From Hymenobacter cellulosilyticus (lineage in GTDB: Bacteria > Bacteroidota > Bacteroidia > Cytophagales > Hymenobacteraceae), in contig NZ_CP095046.1 in NCBI RefSeq assembly GCF_022919215.1, forward strand, positions 1,044,501-1,108,500: a DNA stretch of 64,000 bases. Reading direction: 5' to 3'. Under the pieces are notes generated by a model that saw only the letters and a program-made list of their open reading frames with translations, had not been told where the DNA came from and did not search any database. This document shows, one piece after another, positions 25,624 to 35,336 of the stretch (positions are counted from its first letter, which is position 1; the number at the start of each line of letters is the position of its first letter). The translations under genes were made by a program, and so were the position numbers.

Positions 25624-27524
25624 GTGCCTGAGCCCATTCTGTCCGTCCGCAATCTGACTATCGACTTCCGTTCCCACCGCGGCGACGTGCGGGCCGTACA
25701 TGACGTGTCCTTCGACCTACACCGGGGTGAAACCGTGGCCATCGTGGGCGAATCCGGCTCGGGCAAGTCCGTTACTTCCCTGGCCTTAATGGGCCTGATT
25801 CCGATGCCGCCCGGCCGGATTGCTTCGGGCACGGCGCAGTTTCACTCCGAAGCCCTGGGCGAAGTCGACTTGCTCCAGCTTCCGGATCAGCAGCTGCAAA
25901 AGGTGCGGGGCAACGACATCAGCATGATTTTTCAGGAACCCATGACGTCCCTGAACCCGGTCTATACCTGCGGCAGCCAGGTGGTAGAAGCTTTGCGCCT
26001 GCATACCACGCTCAGCCAAAAGGAAGCCGAGGCCCGCACGGTGGAGCTGTTTCGCATGGCCCAGCTGCCCCGCCCCGAGAAAATCCTGAACGCCTACCCC
26101 CACGAAATCAGCGGGGGCAGAAGCAGCGCGTGATGATAGCCATGGCCATGGCCTGCAACCCCGCCATCCTCATTGCCGACGAGCCTACCACCGCCCTCGA
26201 CGTGACGGTGCAGGCCCGCATGCTGCAGCTCATCGACGAGCTGCGCCGCCAGCACAACACGGCCGTGCTCTTCATCACCCACGACCTGGGCGTGGTAGCC
26301 GAAATTGCCGACCGGCTTCTGGTCATGTACCGCGGCCGGGTAGTGGAGCAGGGCCCCGTGCTCGACATTTTCACCAACCCCCAGCATCCTTACACCAAAG
26401 GCCTGCTGGCTTGCCGTCCCAAACTCTCAGTGGGCCGGCAGTGGCTACCCGTAGTAGCCGATTTTATGACCGAGGACGCGGCCGGCAACCTCGTGGAAAA
26501 ACTCACGCGTTCCACGCCGGAGAGCTCAACTATTGCCGTAACTGCTACCTCTGATAACATTTCTCTTGAAACCACCAAAACGTTCCCCGTGGAACAAAAT
26601 GAGGCGGTTTTAGCCAGCGAAACGAAAGGGGAGGTGCTCAACCAAGCTCTAGCAGTCGAGGCTTCACGTTCAGCTTCAACCACCCATTCCGACCCGCTCT
26701 TACGCGTTGAAAACCTGAACGTCCACTTTCCCATTCGCAAGGGCTTCTTCAACCGCAAGCCCGAGTTCGTGCGGGCCGTGGACGGAGTCAGCTTCGACAT
26801 CTTCCGCGGCGAAACCGTGGGGCTGGTGGGCGAGTCGGGCTGCGGCAAGACCACGCTGGGCCGGGCGCTTTTGCGACTGGTGGAACCAACGGCCGGCCGC
26901 ATCCTGTTCGAAAAGACGGATCTGGCAAGCTTGCCCGCCGGCGAGCTGCGCAAACGGCGCAAGGAATTTCAGATGGTCTTTCAGGACCCCTACGCGGCCC
27001 TCAACCCGATGATGACCGTGGGGGAGGCCATCCTGGAACCGATGCGGGTGCATAGCGTGGGTGGCAGCCGGCAAGAGCAAAAAGCTCGGGTGCTGGAGCT
27101 GCTGCGCACCGTGGGTTTGAAGGAAGAACATTACCTACGTTACCCGCACGAATTCTCGGGTGGCCAGCGCCAACGGATTTGCATTGCCCGGGCCCTGGCC
27201 TTGCAGCCCAAATGCATCGTCTGCGACGAGTCGGTGTCGGCCCTCGACGTGTCGGTGCAGGCCCAGGTGCTGAACTTGCTCAACCAGCTCAAGCGCGACT
27301 TCGGCATCACCTACCTTTTCATCACCCACGACCTGTCGGTGGCCCGCTTCATGTCCGACCGGCTCTTGGTCATGAGTCAGGGCCGGATTGTGGAAAGCGG
27401 CCCGGCCGCCGACGTCTACGCCAACCCCCAACACGACTACACCAAGCAGCTGCTGGCCGCCATTCCCAAAGACGAGCCCAGCGACATCCGCGCCGCCGTA
27501 GCTCGCCGGGCCGTGGAAGCGTAG
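25624..27524 (+). CDS. Dipeptide/oligopeptide-type ABC transporter, fused double ATPase subunit (one frameshift near 26115)
   Basis: Two ATP-binding domains are joined in one chain of about 633 residues. The first has Walker A GESGSGKS near residue 43 and Walker [13 protein letters not shown]; its signature is broken at the frameshift but becomes [11 protein letters not shown] if one G is added to the GGGGG at 26113-26117. The second, starting near residue 360, has [33 protein letters not shown] and [19 protein letters not shown] Ser/Thr/Glu-rich linker of about 70 residues with weak conservation separates them. The fusion corresponds to OppD-OppF or YejF/GsiA. It powers peptide or related uptake; the permease and binding protein are not in the window. 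GTG 25624 is the start. The shift is probably an assembly error. Confidence 0.9.
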
Positions 27525-27535
27525 CCAAACCTTTA

Positions 27536-28275
27536 ATGCAAATCATTTACCCTCCTTACCCTATCAGCCGACTACCATAGACCCACTATGGGAGCCGGAG
27601 TATGCCTGGGTCCGCGCCAATGGTTTTGACGCAGCCTTGTTCGATGTTGAAACCGATAAGCTCCTGCCACGCCTTGCCGGAACTACTCCGGCTCTGTATC
27701 GGGGTTGGATGTTGTCGGCGGCCGAGTACGAACAGCTGGCTCAACGCACCCCGTTGCTGGTAAGCCCGGCCGAGTACCTGTCCTCCCACCAGGCCTCGGG
27801 CTGGTATGACGCCATTCGGGAATTCACCTTTGACAGCTCGTTTCAGCCCGCGGCGCAACTACCGGACTTTTCCGCCGGCCAGCGCTACTTCGTGAAAGGC
27901 CTGGTCAAATCCTTCGGGCCCGATTCGGTTGTGGCCAGTACCGAGCAGTGGCAGATGCTGATTCAAAAGCACGAATTATCCACTACCGATGTTCTATTCG
28001 TGCGGACCTTCACGGAGCTGCTGCCCGACTCCGAGCGGCGGTTCTTCGTAGTGGCTGGTGTGGCGTATGGCGCACATGGTGCCAAGCTGCCTGCCGAGCT
28101 GCAACCAGTCCTGGCCTTACTAGCTCCCCGAAACTTCTACAGCCTGGACATGGTGCTGACTGCTGCCGGTAGTAGCGTAGTGGTGGAAGTCGGCGACGGG
28201 CAAGTGTCTGACATCAAGGAATGGACCCTGGCCGATTTCGGGCAGACCGTTCTGCGGGCTCTTGCTGCGCTGTAG
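27536..28275 (+). CDS. ATP-grasp domain protein, DUF4343-like (one frameshift near 27576)
   Basis: The obvious frame begins near 27580 without a good start. A short frame from ATG 27536 reads MQIIYPPYPISRLP and then stops. One extra C in the CC at 27575-27576 fuses it to IDPLWEPEYAWVRANGFDAALFD and gives 246 residues. The ATP-grasp character is seen in RYFVKGLVKSFGPDSVV, DVLFVRTFTELLPDSERRFFVV and the C-terminal VVEVGDGQVSDIKEW, which resembles the metal-binding end of ATP-grasp ligases. The substrate is unknown. It follows the ABC ATPase gene by eleven bases and could be co-transcribed with it. Confidence 0.75.
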
Positions 28276-28491
28276 CAACTCCGGCGGCGCATATAGTTCT
28301 TCTCGAATTTATTTCGTAGTATCCTTTGTCTGCCGCGCCACAGCTTTTTGGCCGCGGCCAAAACCCGGCCGCTTGGGCCGCGTTCAAATCAACATTCAAC
28401 CCCCGCGCCTGACCAACCGCGTCAGCCGTAATTTCCACTTACCTGCGCCGCCTGCGAAACCGAAAACAACTGGCGGCACCCTTATTTTCTA

Positions 28492-31038
28492 ATGAAGAAA
28501 AAAGAAGAATCCGAGGCTCCCCGCGCTTCCGCGAAAGCCTCCCGCGCGCCTAAAGCCGCGCCTGCCCCAGTAACGAAAAGTCTGGTGTACCGCATTTTTG
28601 CCGACAACCCCGGCAAAGTATTTTCCTACCGCCAGCTCTCCCGCCGCCTCGGCGTGACCACCAAGGAGCAGCGCGAAGACGTGTTCATTCACCTTAAAAC
28701 CCTGCGCAACTCCGGCCAGCTGACCCACCTCCAAAACGACGACTACCGCCTCTCCGACCCCGAAGCCCAGAAGGTACAACCCCTGGCTGCCGAGCGTCCG
28801 GACCACGGCAAGAACGCCGTGAAAGGTGGCCGCCCTGTGGAGGCTGAGTTCGGCAACGACCCCATCGTGCGCCGCCGCCGCACCCAGGGCTTCGACGAGC
28901 CCGGCGACGGGCAGCCGACGGCTAAACCACAGTACCGGGAGCGGGGCCAGGAAGGTCCCGACACCATCACCGGTACCGTGGCGTTGGCTACGAGTCAGTA
29001 CGCCTTCGTCATCTCGGAGGAAAGTGAAACCGACGTGCGCGTCTTCACCGACCGCCTCAAGTTTGCCATGCAAGGCGACACGGTCCGCATCCGCCTGCGC
29101 GGGCAGCGCGACGGCCGCCCCGTGGGCGACGTGGTGGAAGTAGTGAACCGGGTGAAAACCGAAATCGTGGGTCAGCTCAAACTGCAGGGCGGCTTCGGCT
29201 TCGTGTCCCCTGACCACCGCAAACTCTACTTCGACGTGTTCGTGCCCTTCGAGGCTCTGCATGGTGCCAATGATGGCGAGAAGGTCTTGGTCAACATCAC
29301 CGAGTGGCCCGAGGATAGCACCCGTCACCCCGTGGGCGAAATCGTGCGCAGCTTCGGTCCGGCCGGCCAGAACGAGGCCGAGATAAACGCCATCATGGCC
29401 GAGTTCGGTTTGCCCTTCGAATTCCCCGCCGACGTGGAGGAAGAGTCCGAAGCCATTCCCGACCAGATTCCCGCAGAGGAAATTGCCAAGCGCCGCGACT
29501 TCCGCCCCATCACCACCTTCACCATCGACCCCGCCGACGCCAAGGACTTTGACGACGCGCTGAGCGTGCAGAAGCTGGAGAACGGGCACTGGGAAGTCGG
29601 CGTCCACATTGCCGACGTGACCCACTACGTGACGCCTGGCACCATGCTGGAGAAGGAAGCCAAGCATCGCGCCACCTCCGTCTACCTCGTCGACCGGGTG
29701 ATTCCGATGTTGCCCGAGCGCCTCTCCAACGGCGTCTGCTCCCTGCGGCCCCACGAAGACAAGCTTACCTTCTCGGCCGTGTTTGAGCTCGATGAGAAGG
29801 GCAAGCTTTACGACTCGTGGTTTGGCAAAACCATCATTCACTCCGACCGCCGCTTCTCCTACGAAGAGGCTCAGGAGCGAATCGAGAGCAAGGAAGGCGA
29901 CTATGCTGAGGAGATAAATCTGCTCAACGACATGGCCAAGAAGATCTGCGCCGAGCGGTTCCGCAAGGGCGCCATCAGCTTCGAAACCCAGGAAGTGAAG
30001 TTCCGCCTCGACGAGAACGGCAAGCCCCTGGGCGTGTATGTGAAGGAGCGCAAGGACGCCCACAAGATGATTGAGGAGTTCATGCTCATGGCCAACCGCA
30101 AGGTGGCCGAGTTCGTCTACAAGCTCAAGAAAACCAAGCCGCGCTTCACGATGGTGTACCGCGTGCATGACGCTCCCGACGCCGACCGGCTCCAGAACTT
30201 CGCCCTCTTCGCCCAGAAGTTTGGCCACACCCTGGACCTGACCAATCCGAAAAAGCTCAGCACCGAGCTCAACGATTTGTCGACCGAAGTCATTGGCCGC
30301 CCCGAGCAGAACGTCATCCAGACCCTGGCCGTGCGCACCATGTCCAAGGCCAAGTATACCACCGAGCCCATGGGGCACTTTGGTCTGGCCTTCGAGCACT
30401 ATTCGCACTTCACCTCACCCATCCGTCGCTACCCCGACATGATGGCCCACCGCCTGCTGGAGCACTACCTGCAGGGCGGCAAGAACGTGAAGGTGGAGCC
30501 CGTGGAAGAAGAGTGCAAGCACTCCTCCGAGCGCGAGAAACTGGCCGCCAATGCCGAGCGCGCCAGCATCAAGTACAAGCAGGTCGAGTTCATGGCCGAC
30601 GTCATCGGCGAGCAGTTCAAGGGTGTTGTGTCGGGCCTGACCGAGTGGGGACTCTACGTCGAAATCGAGGAGAACAAGTGCGAAGGCATGATCCGCCTGA
30701 GCGACCTGCCCGGCGACTTCTACGAGCTCGACAAGGACAACTATCGCCTCATCGGGCAGCGCAACAAGAAGATCATTCAGTTCGGCGACGAGATTCAGGT
30801 AGTGGTGAAAGCCGCCAACCTGCTCGACCGCACCATCGACTTCGAGGTCGTTGACAACCGTCCCGACTACGTGAAAGACCGCGAGAAGGAAGAACGTGGC
30901 AGCCGTGGAGGCCGCGGTGGTGACCGTTCCGACCGGGGCCCGCGGGGCGAGAAGCCCAGCGGTGGCCGCGGTGGCAAAGGTGGTGGCCGTCCCGGTGGCG
31001 GAGGCCGCAGCGGCGGTGGCGACAAGCGCCGACGTTAA
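28492..31038 (+). CDS. rnr: Ribonuclease R
   Basis: The 848-residue protein has the RNase II/R architecture: a basic, Ala/Lys-rich N-terminus with a winged-helix region (residues 25-85), two cold-shock-like domains, and the RNB catalytic domain from about residue 330. DPADAKDFDDALSV near residue 344 carries the metal-binding aspartates and YRVHDAPD near 555 is the conserved nucleotide-binding stretch. An S1 domain spans about 705-790. The last 50 residues are Arg/Gly-rich (RGGRGG-type repeats). RNase R is a processive 3'-to-5' exonuclease that degrades structured RNA and helps in rRNA quality control and trans-translation. The 216 bases before ATG 28492 show no recognisable signal. Confidence 0.95.
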   Translation: MKKKEESEAPRASAKASRAPKAAPAPVTKSLVYRIFADNPGKVFSYRQLSRRLGVTTKEQREDVFIHLKTLRNSGQLTHLQNDDYRLSDPEAQKVQPLAAERPDHGKNAVKGGRPVEAEFGNDPIVRRRRTQGFDEPGDGQPTAKPQYRERGQEGPDTITGTVALATSQYAFVISEESETDVRVFTDRLKFAMQGDTVRIRLRGQRDGRPVGDVVEVVNRVKTEIVGQLKLQGGFGFVSPDHRKLYFDVFVPFEALHGANDGEKVLVNITEWPEDSTRHPVGEIVRSFGPAGQNEAEINAIMAEFGLPFEFPADVEEESEAIPDQIPAEEIAKRRDFRPITTFTIDPADAKDFDDALSVQKLENGHWEVGVHIADVTHYVTPGTMLEKEAKHRATSVYLVDRVIPMLPERLSNGVCSLRPHEDKLTFSAVFELDEKGKLYDSWFGKTIIHSDRRFSYEEAQERIESKEGDYAEEINLLNDMAKKICAERFRKGAISFETQEVKFRLDENGKPLGVYVKERKDAHKMIEEFMLMANRKVAEFVYKLKKTKPRFTMVYRVHDAPDADRLQNFALFAQKFGHTLDLTNPKKLSTELNDLSTEVIGRPEQNVIQTLAVRTMSKAKYTTEPMGHFGLAFEHYSHFTSPIRRYPDMMAHRLLEHYLQGGKNVKVEPVEEECKHSSEREKLAANAERASIKYKQVEFMADVIGEQFKGVVSGLTEWGLYVEIEENKCEGMIRLSDLPGDFYELDKDNYRLIGQRNKKIIQFGDEIQVVVKAANLLDRTIDFEVVDNRPDYVKDREKEERGSRGGRGGDRSDRGPRGEKPSGGRGGKGGGRPGGGGRSGGGDKRRR

Positions 31039-31059
31039 CCTGCTTTAGGCAGAAGGCGT

Positions 31060-31097
31060 GTCATTGCGAGCAACGTGAAGCAATCCGTCCTCTGCGA
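31060..31097. repeat. Solo half of a GTCATTGCGAGC-type hairpin repeat
   Basis: GTCATTGCGAGCAACGTGAA and the following AGCAATCCGTCC look like the left arm of the intergenic hairpin family seen at 19850 and 24405, but no right arm is present. It lies 21 bases after rnr. Confidence 0.55.
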
Positions 31098-31120
31098 AGG
31101 TAGTCATGCCCTTTACTTAC

Positions 31121-31155
31121 AAAGCCCTTTCTCGTCGTGACGGGAAAGGGCTTTT
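31121..31155 (+). terminator. Rho-independent terminator after rnr
   Basis: AAAGCCCTTTCTC and GAAAGGGCTTTT form the stem and end in a short T run. Confidence 0.8.
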
Positions 31156-31284
31156 CGTTTCAAGAGGCTATGGCTTCGTCCCTGCCAACGCCGCGTTGGT
31201 CTTGACCTGGGCCCCGTAACCGGCTCAGTGCTTCCCCAACTCATCTGTTCCCCGTACCTTTCCGGCGCACCCTTTTGATTACCT

Positions 31285-32256
31285 GTGGACCTTTCGTATT
31301 TCTCTAATAAAATCACCGCCGCCCTGGCGCAGCAGCGCTACGGCGAAGCCCCCGAAACCCTTTACGAGCCCATCCGCTACATCATGGCTTTGGGTGGAAA
31401 ACGTATCCGGCCCCTGCTCACTTTGCTGGGGGCCCACCTCTTCACCGACGACCTAGACCCCATTATCAAGCCGGCCCTGGGCACCGAGGTCTTTCACAAC
31501 TTTACCCTGCTCCACGACGACATCATGGACCAAGCCCCGCTGCGCCGCGGCCAGCCCACGGTGCACGAGAAGTGGAATTCAACGGTGGCCATTCTTAGCG
31601 GCGACGTGATGCTGGTACGGGCCTACGAGCTGTTCCTGGACGTGCAGCCCGAACTGCTGGCGCCCGTGCTGCGCCGCTTTAGCCAGACGGCTGCCGAGGT
31701 CTGCGAAGGCCAGCAATGGGACATGAACTTCGAGACGGAAGGGCAGGTCACTATTGAGCAGTACCTGGATATGATCCGCCTTAAGACAGCCGTGCTGCTG
31801 GGCTTCTGCCTGGAGCTGGGCGCCCTGCTGGCTGGTGCTTCCACCGAGGCTGCCGACCACCTGCGGCAGTTTGGCACCGACATCGGTCTGGCCTTTCAAC
31901 TGCGCGACGACCTGCTCGACGTGTACGGCGACGCGGCAACCTTTGGCAAGCGCGTCGGTGGCGACATCGTTTCGGACAAGAAAACCTTCCTGCTGCTCAC
32001 GGCCCAGGCCCAGGCCAATGCTCAGCAGAGTGCCCTGCTGGCCCAGCACATTGGGCAACCTGTGACCGATGCAGAAGCCAAAGTGCGGGCCGTGCGGGCC
32101 GTGTACGATGAACTCAACGTCCGGACCCAAACCGAAACCCTGATTAATCAGTACTTCCAGGATGCTCTCCAGCACCTCGACCGGGTAAACGTGCCAGCCG
32201 AGCGCAAAGAGCCCCTGCGTGGTGTAGCGCTGCAGCTGCTGGAACGGGAAAGCTAA
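31285..32256 (+). CDS. Polyprenyl diphosphate synthase (trans-isoprenyl synthase)
   Basis: The 323-residue protein has both aspartate-rich motifs of trans-prenyltransferases: LLHDDIMDQAPLRRGQPT near residues 76-93 and FQLRDDLLDVYGD near residue 206, along with GGKRIRPLLTLLGAHL near residue 37 that binds the homoallylic substrate. Such enzymes add isopentenyl units to an allylic diphosphate for quinone side chains, carotenoids or geranylgeranyl lipids. Chain length cannot be read reliably. GTG 31285 is the only credible start, eight residues before the first conserved region. A weak -7 element TACCTTTC lies near 31255. It is transcribed alone. Confidence 0.9.
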   Translation: MDLSYFSNKITAALAQQRYGEAPETLYEPIRYIMALGGKRIRPLLTLLGAHLFTDDLDPIIKPALGTEVFHNFTLLHDDIMDQAPLRRGQPTVHEKWNSTVAILSGDVMLVRAYELFLDVQPELLAPVLRRFSQTAAEVCEGQQWDMNFETEGQVTIEQYLDMIRLKTAVLLGFCLELGALLAGASTEAADHLRQFGTDIGLAFQLRDDLLDVYGDAATFGKRVGGDIVSDKKTFLLLTAQAQANAQQSALLAQHIGQPVTDAEAKVRAVRAVYDELNVRTQTETLINQYFQDALQHLDRVNVPAERKEPLRGVALQLLERES

Positions 32257-32290
32257 GCCTGGTCAAACCGTGCCTTTTTAAGCCCTTCAC

Positions 32291-32319
32291 GAAGACTTGG
32301 CTCGATAAGCCGAGTCTTC
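32291..32319 (+). terminator. Hairpin after the polyprenyl synthase gene
   Basis: GAAGACTTGGCT pairs with AGCCGAGTCTTC (one mismatch) around CGATA. Only a weak T-rich tail follows (CATTCGTTC). Confidence 0.6.
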
Positions 32320-32398
32320 ATTCGTTCTAAGGCTTAGCAGACGCTTAGACGGCCTTAAAATCATTTTTTCTTCTCTTCACCTCCGACCCCAACTACTC

Positions 32399-33043
32399 AT
32401 GCTTACTCTCGATGCTCCCATCGTGCTGCTTGTACTCACGGCTGGCATCTCCATCTACGCCTGGTCCAATCAGGATTTTATGGAAAGCTGGATTCTGAAT
32501 CCGCTGCGTATGCGCCAGCACGGCGAGTGGTACCGCCTGCTTACGTCCGGCTTTCTGCACGCCGACTGGATGCACCTTATCTTCAACATGATTGCCTTCT
32601 ACTCGTTTGGGCAGATGGTGCAGAACATTCTGGTTGCCAACAGCGGCACCAGCGTGGGCCTGCTGCAGTTTCTGGGGCTCTATCTCGGCGGCATTATCAT
32701 CTCTGATTTGCCCACCTATTTTCGCCATAGCACCGATCCTTCTTACCGCAGCCTCGGCGCCTCGGGCGGGGTAGCGGCCGTCATTTTCGCCAGCATCCTC
32801 TTCAATCCCGTGGGCGCGGAAGGCGAGGGCATACGCATCTTTCCCATCCCTATTCCCATCAAGCCCTTCATCTTCGGTTTTCTCTACCTAGGCTATTCCT
32901 ACTACATGGGCCGGCGCCGAGGCGACAACATCAACCACGACGCGCACTTCTACGGTGCGCTCTACGGTATTATCCTCACCCTCGTCTTTGTTCCTGAGGT
33001 AGGGCCGCACTTTTGGAGTGAAATCCAACGGTTTGTATTTTAA
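32399..33043 (+). CDS. Rhomboid family intramembrane serine protease
   Basis: The 214-residue protein has about six membrane helices. Rhomboid marks are WYRLLTSGFLHADWMHLIFNM near residues 41-61, the active-site serine in SLGASGGVAAVIF near residue 120, and a candidate catalytic His in NHDAHFYGALYG near residue 184. Rhomboids cleave membrane-anchored substrates inside the bilayer. The serine sits in GASGG, the common bacterial variant of GxSG. The substrate is unknown. The gene stands alone, with ATG 32399 immediately after a CT-rich leader. Confidence 0.88.
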   Translation: MLTLDAPIVLLVLTAGISIYAWSNQDFMESWILNPLRMRQHGEWYRLLTSGFLHADWMHLIFNMIAFYSFGQMVQNILVANSGTSVGLLQFLGLYLGGIIISDLPTYFRHSTDPSYRSLGASGGVAAVIFASILFNPVGAEGEGIRIFPIPIPIKPFIFGFLYLGYSYYMGRRRGDNINHDAHFYGALYGIILTLVFVPEVGPHFWSEIQRFVF

Positions 33044-33159
33044 CTTATTGATTATCAGTAATTTGTGTATATAGAACTGAGCCGATTATATCTATTCGCG
33101 AAGTCATGCGTAAAGAGCGGCATATTCTCGTCCTTCTCTCTACCAACACCTGACTCCTC

Positions 33160-33432
33160 ATGAATAAGATTGCTGCTCTCGCCAACCGTTTGCCGGTTAC
33201 TGCCTTTCTGCTTGCCCTCTCCACTTCGCTGATGACGGCCTGTTCCGGAAGAAGATCCGACGGTTCGCTAACCATCTTCGGGGTTGCTTACCTCATCCTC
33301 GCCGTGTTGGCTGTAGTAAGCTTGATTAAGCAAGACTGGTCCATCGGTAAGAAGATTGTTTGGGGCCTCATCATTTGGTTCTTCCCCTTCGGTGGCTCTA
33401 TCATCTACTTCCTCTTCTCGGGGCGCAAGTAG
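33160..33432 (+). CDS. Small membrane protein with PLDc_N-type domain
   Basis: The 90-residue protein starts with a signal-like segment ending in SLMTAC, a possible lipobox, then a membrane helix (GVAYLILAVLAVVSLI) and a C-terminal hairpin KKIVWGLIIWFFPFGGSIIYFLFSGRK typical of the PLDc_N domain, the membrane anchor of cardiolipin synthases found alone in many small Bacteroidota proteins. No catalytic HKD motif is present. Its role is unknown. A perfect 18-bp terminator follows 18 bases after the stop codon. Confidence 0.8.
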   Translation: MNKIAALANRLPVTAFLLALSTSLMTACSGRRSDGSLTIFGVAYLILAVLAVVSLIKQDWSIGKKIVWGLIIWFFPFGGSIIYFLFSGRK

Positions 33433-33450
33433 CAGCCTTTGGCAATACAA

Positions 33451-33490
33451 ACAGAAAGCCCCGCCACATGATTGTGGCGGGGCTTTCTGT
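33451..33490. terminator. Bidirectional terminator
   Basis: ACAGAAAGCCCCGCCACA and its exact reverse complement flank a TGAT loop, giving an uninterrupted 18-bp stem followed by TTTT. It separates two convergent genes (33160 + and 33511 -). Confidence 0.92.
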
Positions 33491-33510
33491 TTTATTACTG
33501 AGCCGATTTA

Positions 33511-34131
33511 TTACCGCTTCAGCAGTCGGTCTTTCTCCAGTCGGGCTACGTGCTTCAGAAGCTCGCCGGTATTGGTGATTTCCTTCACTTGCCAGTAGTC
33601 GCCCTTGTCCTGCATCTTCACCTCAATGACCATCGTGGTGTCGTACTTGGGCTGAGTAATCTCGATGCCTACCAGCGCATTTTCACCCTGCTCGTTCACG
33701 TACTTGATGTCCTTAAACTGGCTATCGGTGCTCACTACTTTGCTTGCCAATCCCGCCAGCGAAACCTTTACCAGGCGGTCGGGCTGAGCCGCGGCGGCCG
33801 CTTCCAGCGAGCCCGATTGCACGTAGTTCTCTATCTCCTTATGCGCGGCTTTCGATAGCTGGGGCTTCAGCAGCCGCAGAGCTCCTTTGAAAGCGAAGGA
33901 GCCTGGGTTCAGCAGGCCCAGTGCCGAGCTCTGGCTTGTTACTTGGTCCACTAGACTGCCCGTCACACTACTCACGTCCACGTAGCGCTCAAAAGCAGCC
34001 ATATCATGGTTCTGGGTGGCTTTGGCGGCCTGCATCAACGAGTACTCGGGCCCCGTGGTCAGGCTGCGGTAATACAGATAACCACCCACACCCAACACTG
34101 CGAGGAACAGCAACAGAACGATCTTTTTCAT
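33511..34131 (-). CDS. DUF2939 family membrane-anchored protein
   Basis: The 206-residue protein starts with a single membrane anchor (KKIVLLLFLAVLGVGGYLYY), followed by a soluble domain with YSLMQAAKATQNHDMAAFERYVDV, the pattern of DUF2939. It is probably exposed to the periplasm. Function is unknown. ATG 34131 is preferred; a TTG at 34140 would add three residues. A near-ideal Bacteroidota promoter (TTG, 18 bases, TATTTTTG on the - strand at 34167-34195) lies 36 bases upstream. Confidence 0.8.
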   Translation of the reverse strand: MKKIVLLLFLAVLGVGGYLYYRSLTTGPEYSLMQAAKATQNHDMAAFERYVDVSSVTGSLVDQVTSQSSALGLLNPGSFAFKGALRLLKPQLSKAAHKEIENYVQSGSLEAAAAAQPDRLVKVSLAGLASKVVSTDSQFKDIKYVNEQGENALVGIEITQPKYDTTMVIEVKMQDKGDYWQVKEITNTGELLKHVARLEKDRLLKR

Positions 34132-34166
34132 AAAGTGCAAAAGAAGAGATTACGAGGTTAGAGGCG

Positions 34167-34195
34167 CAAAAATATTGCTTTTGCTACCTAATCAA
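34167..34195 (-). promoter_or_regulatory. Bacteroidota-type promoter for the DUF2939 gene
   Basis: On the - strand TTG (34195-34193) is followed after 18 bases by TATTTTTG (34174-34167), close to the family consensus TTG-N19-TAnnTTTG. This is the best two-element match that I found in the window. Confidence 0.65.
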
Positions 34196-34341
34196 GTGTT
34201 CCTGAAATTCTACCTCGCAAATGCTTTGCATCAGCAGCCGTTGGCATTGGTTGTGGCTTAATTAGACCGCTGTGGGGCGCTTTGCCTGGTGTACCAGCAC
34301 TTGGGTTGGTCATTGAGACCCAAGGCCGCGTAAGATAGGCT

Positions 34342-35208
34342 ATGAATGGTTCTGCTCTCTTTACCGGTCGGTCTCTCCCTGAAGTTCACGGGCATCGGGG
34401 TTGCCGGGGTTTGTTGCCCGAGAATACGCTGCCTGCTTTTGCCTACGCCACCGCTTTGGGTGTGGATGTGTTGGAACTGGATGTGGTTATTTCTGCCGAC
34501 AAGCAAGTGGTTGTTTCGCATGAGCCCTGGTTTTCGGCAGCCATCTGCCGCCTACCCTCCGGGGAGCCAATTGATCCTGCCCAGGAGCTACAGCACAACC
34601 TTTACCAACTTACCTACTCTCAAATCCGGCAGTACGACTGTGGCCTGATTCGGCATCCTAGCTTTCTGGAGCAACAGTCTGTGCCAGCATATAAGCCTCT
34701 TCTGCGGGAGGTGATTCAGCAGACAGAAGCTCAGGTTTCCGCTCTTCCTAGGCAGCCTATGCGGTATAGCATTGAGCTAAAAGCAGAGCCAGCCGGCGAC
34801 GATATATTCCATCCGCAACCCGATGAATTTGTGGCGTTGGTCCTTGCCGTGCTAGGAGAGGAGCGGGTGCTGGAGCGTGTCACGCTACTCTCGTTTGACA
34901 AGCGAATTCTGCAATGGGCCCGCCAGCTTGTACCCGCCCTTTCCTTGTGCTTACTGGTCGAAGACGAACAACCTTTGGCTGAGCACCTCACCGAATTAGG
35001 GTTTGTGCCATCGGTCTTCGGCCCTAATTATTCCCTGCTTACTCCCGGCCTGCTGCGCGAAGTACAGTCTCATAGAATGCGCCTCGTGCCCTGGACAGTG
35101 AACGATGAATCAGCCATGCGGCAGCTGGTCAAGCTCGGCGTTCATGGCATCACCACAGATTATCCTGACCGGCTTCTTAGGGTGTTTCGGGAAGAGTACA
35201 CTGACTAG
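34342..35208 (+). CDS. Glycerophosphodiester phosphodiesterase
   Basis: The 288-residue protein is a TIM-barrel GDPD enzyme. HGHRGCRGLLPENTLPAF near residues 15-32 holds the first catalytic His, VLELDVVISADKQVVVSHEPW near residues 45-65 holds the metal-binding Glu/Asp and second His, and WTVNDESAMRQLVKLGVHGITTDYP near residue 250 closes the barrel. It hydrolyses glycerophosphodiesters to glycerol-3-phosphate and an alcohol. No signal peptide is evident, so it is probably cytoplasmic. From here the base composition becomes AT-richer and the codon use less GC-biased, continuing into the next locus. Confidence 0.9.
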   Translation: MNGSALFTGRSLPEVHGHRGCRGLLPENTLPAFAYATALGVDVLELDVVISADKQVVVSHEPWFSAAICRLPSGEPIDPAQELQHNLYQLTYSQIRQYDCGLIRHPSFLEQQSVPAYKPLLREVIQQTEAQVSALPRQPMRYSIELKAEPAGDDIFHPQPDEFVALVLAVLGEERVLERVTLLSFDKRILQWARQLVPALSLCLLVEDEQPLAEHLTELGFVPSVFGPNYSLLTPGLLREVQSHRMRLVPWTVNDESAMRQLVKLGVHGITTDYPDRLLRVFREEYTD

Positions 35209-35336
35209 AAATGCTGCACACTGTCCAGAACATCCTTACTGCCCTTGAAACACTGCGCTGTAAGCCTGAACGTGCTTGACAGGAAAGTACGTGTCCAAAA
35301 GCTTCTCTGAATCGATTTGAGCTATTGTTCGCATCA

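Noticed and set aside
26581-26596. CGTTCCCCGTGGAACA, a palindrome resembling parS
   Set aside because: It has three mismatches to the consensus, lies inside the Ser/Thr-rich linker of the ABC ATPase gene, and has no second site nearby.
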